Source: a bacterium (GTDB lineage Bacteria; UBA6262). From it: a stretch of DNA of 16,764 nt. The notes beneath the pieces are model-generated. The model saw only the letters and a list, made by a program, of their open reading frames with translations, was not told the DNA's origin and did no database searches. The stretch is from positions 1 to 16,764 of the forward strand of contig JAQUQP010000024.1 in assembly GCA_028716025.1 (NCBI GenBank), written 5' to 3'. This document shows positions 16,524-16,764 of the stretch, one piece after another. A program made the translations under genes and the position numbers. Positions within the stretch are counted from its first letter, which is position 1, and each line of letters starts with the position of its first letter.

Positions 16524-16764
16524 ATGCACGCGTTATGGTCCGGGATGGTTTCGTTCGGGCTGGTCAATATACCGGTAAATATCCAGACTGCGGTGAAACC
16601 TGATACTTTGTCGATGAATTACCTCAGGAAAGACGACCTTTGCCCGATACAGTACAAAAAGGTATGCCGCAAGACCGGGGAAGAAGTGCCTTTCAATGAT
16701 ATTGTGCGCGGGTACCAGTACAAAAAAGACGATTACGTTATCCTTAAAGAAGAGGATTTCCAGA
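16524..16764 (+). CDS. ku: Bacterial Ku protein (3' partial)
   Basis: The first 80 residues match bacterial Ku: MHALWSGMVSFGLVNIPVNIQTAV, then LCPIQYKKVCRKTGEEVPFNDIVRGYQYKKDDYVILKEEDF, which parallels the family's 'ALW.G.ISFGLVNIPVKL' and 'IRYKRVCP..GEEVP..DIVKGYEY..G.YVVL..ED'. Ku homodimers bind DNA ends and recruit LigD in bacterial non-homologous end joining. GGAGG (16512-16516) lies seven bases before ATG 16524. The gene runs off the window in frame. A ligD gene nearby is expected but not visible. Confidence 0.95.
   Translation, partial: MHALWSGMVSFGLVNIPVNIQTAVKPDTLSMNYLRKDDLCPIQYKKVCRKTGEEVPFNDIVRGYQYKKDDYVILKEEDFQ

Overview
The window comes from a diderm (Gram-negative type) bacterium. 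It encodes an outer-membrane usher, an OmpA-type lipoprotein, a DUF3078-like outer-membrane barrel and several Sec-exported periplasmic proteins. Strong AGGAGG-type ribosome sites, TTGACA/TATAAT promoters and intrinsic terminators show a conventional sigma-70 type expression system. Every supported gene is on the + strand. There are no tRNAs, rRNAs, phage genes or transposase genes. The mixture (chaperone/usher with extra Ig-like domains, scattered type IV pilin-like genes, GAF-ANTAR protein, DUF1571, bacterial Ku) fits a poorly cultivated phylum such as Elusimicrobia, Margulisbacteria or Omnitrophota. That placement is a guess from gene content only.

Layout. (1) 1-3593: end of a fimbrial-chaperone-like gene, then a large usher-like gene. 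The usher signal peptide is split from the body by a one-base frame break in a run of nine T. (2) 3596-5970: a regulatory unit of a GAF-ANTAR RNA-binding antiterminator and gdhA (NADP-type glutamate dehydrogenase). Each gene has its own TTGACA promoter and its own leader, made of two small hairpins with six-base loops followed by an intrinsic terminator that overlaps the second hairpin. This is the architecture of ANTAR target RNAs. The simplest reading is that the GAF-ANTAR protein antiterminates both its own transcript and that of gdhA. (3) 5985-8619: an exported helical protein, a DUF3078-like barrel and a pilin-like protein, probably one transcript. (4) 8649-10667: MscL with a zinc ribbon, an SRPBCC-like protein, a small membrane protein and a second pilin-like protein. 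(5) 10700-13633: OmpA-like lipoprotein, AlkD-type DNA glycosylase, alpha/beta hydrolase and flavodoxin-like reductase, tightly packed. (6) 13669-15936: three exported proteins (DUF1571, LTxxQ/Spy-like, and a conserved helical family). (7) 15960-16764: a long imperfect hairpin, a VOC/glyoxalase-like gene and the start of a Ku gene that runs off the window.

The most interesting item is the two-leader ANTAR circuit at 3596-4571. Next are the T9 frame break in the usher signal peptide, two genes whose conserved N-termini lack any ATG/GTG/TTG start (pilin at about 8050-8104, hydrolase at 12261), and the 82-bp inverted-repeat element at 15960-16041.
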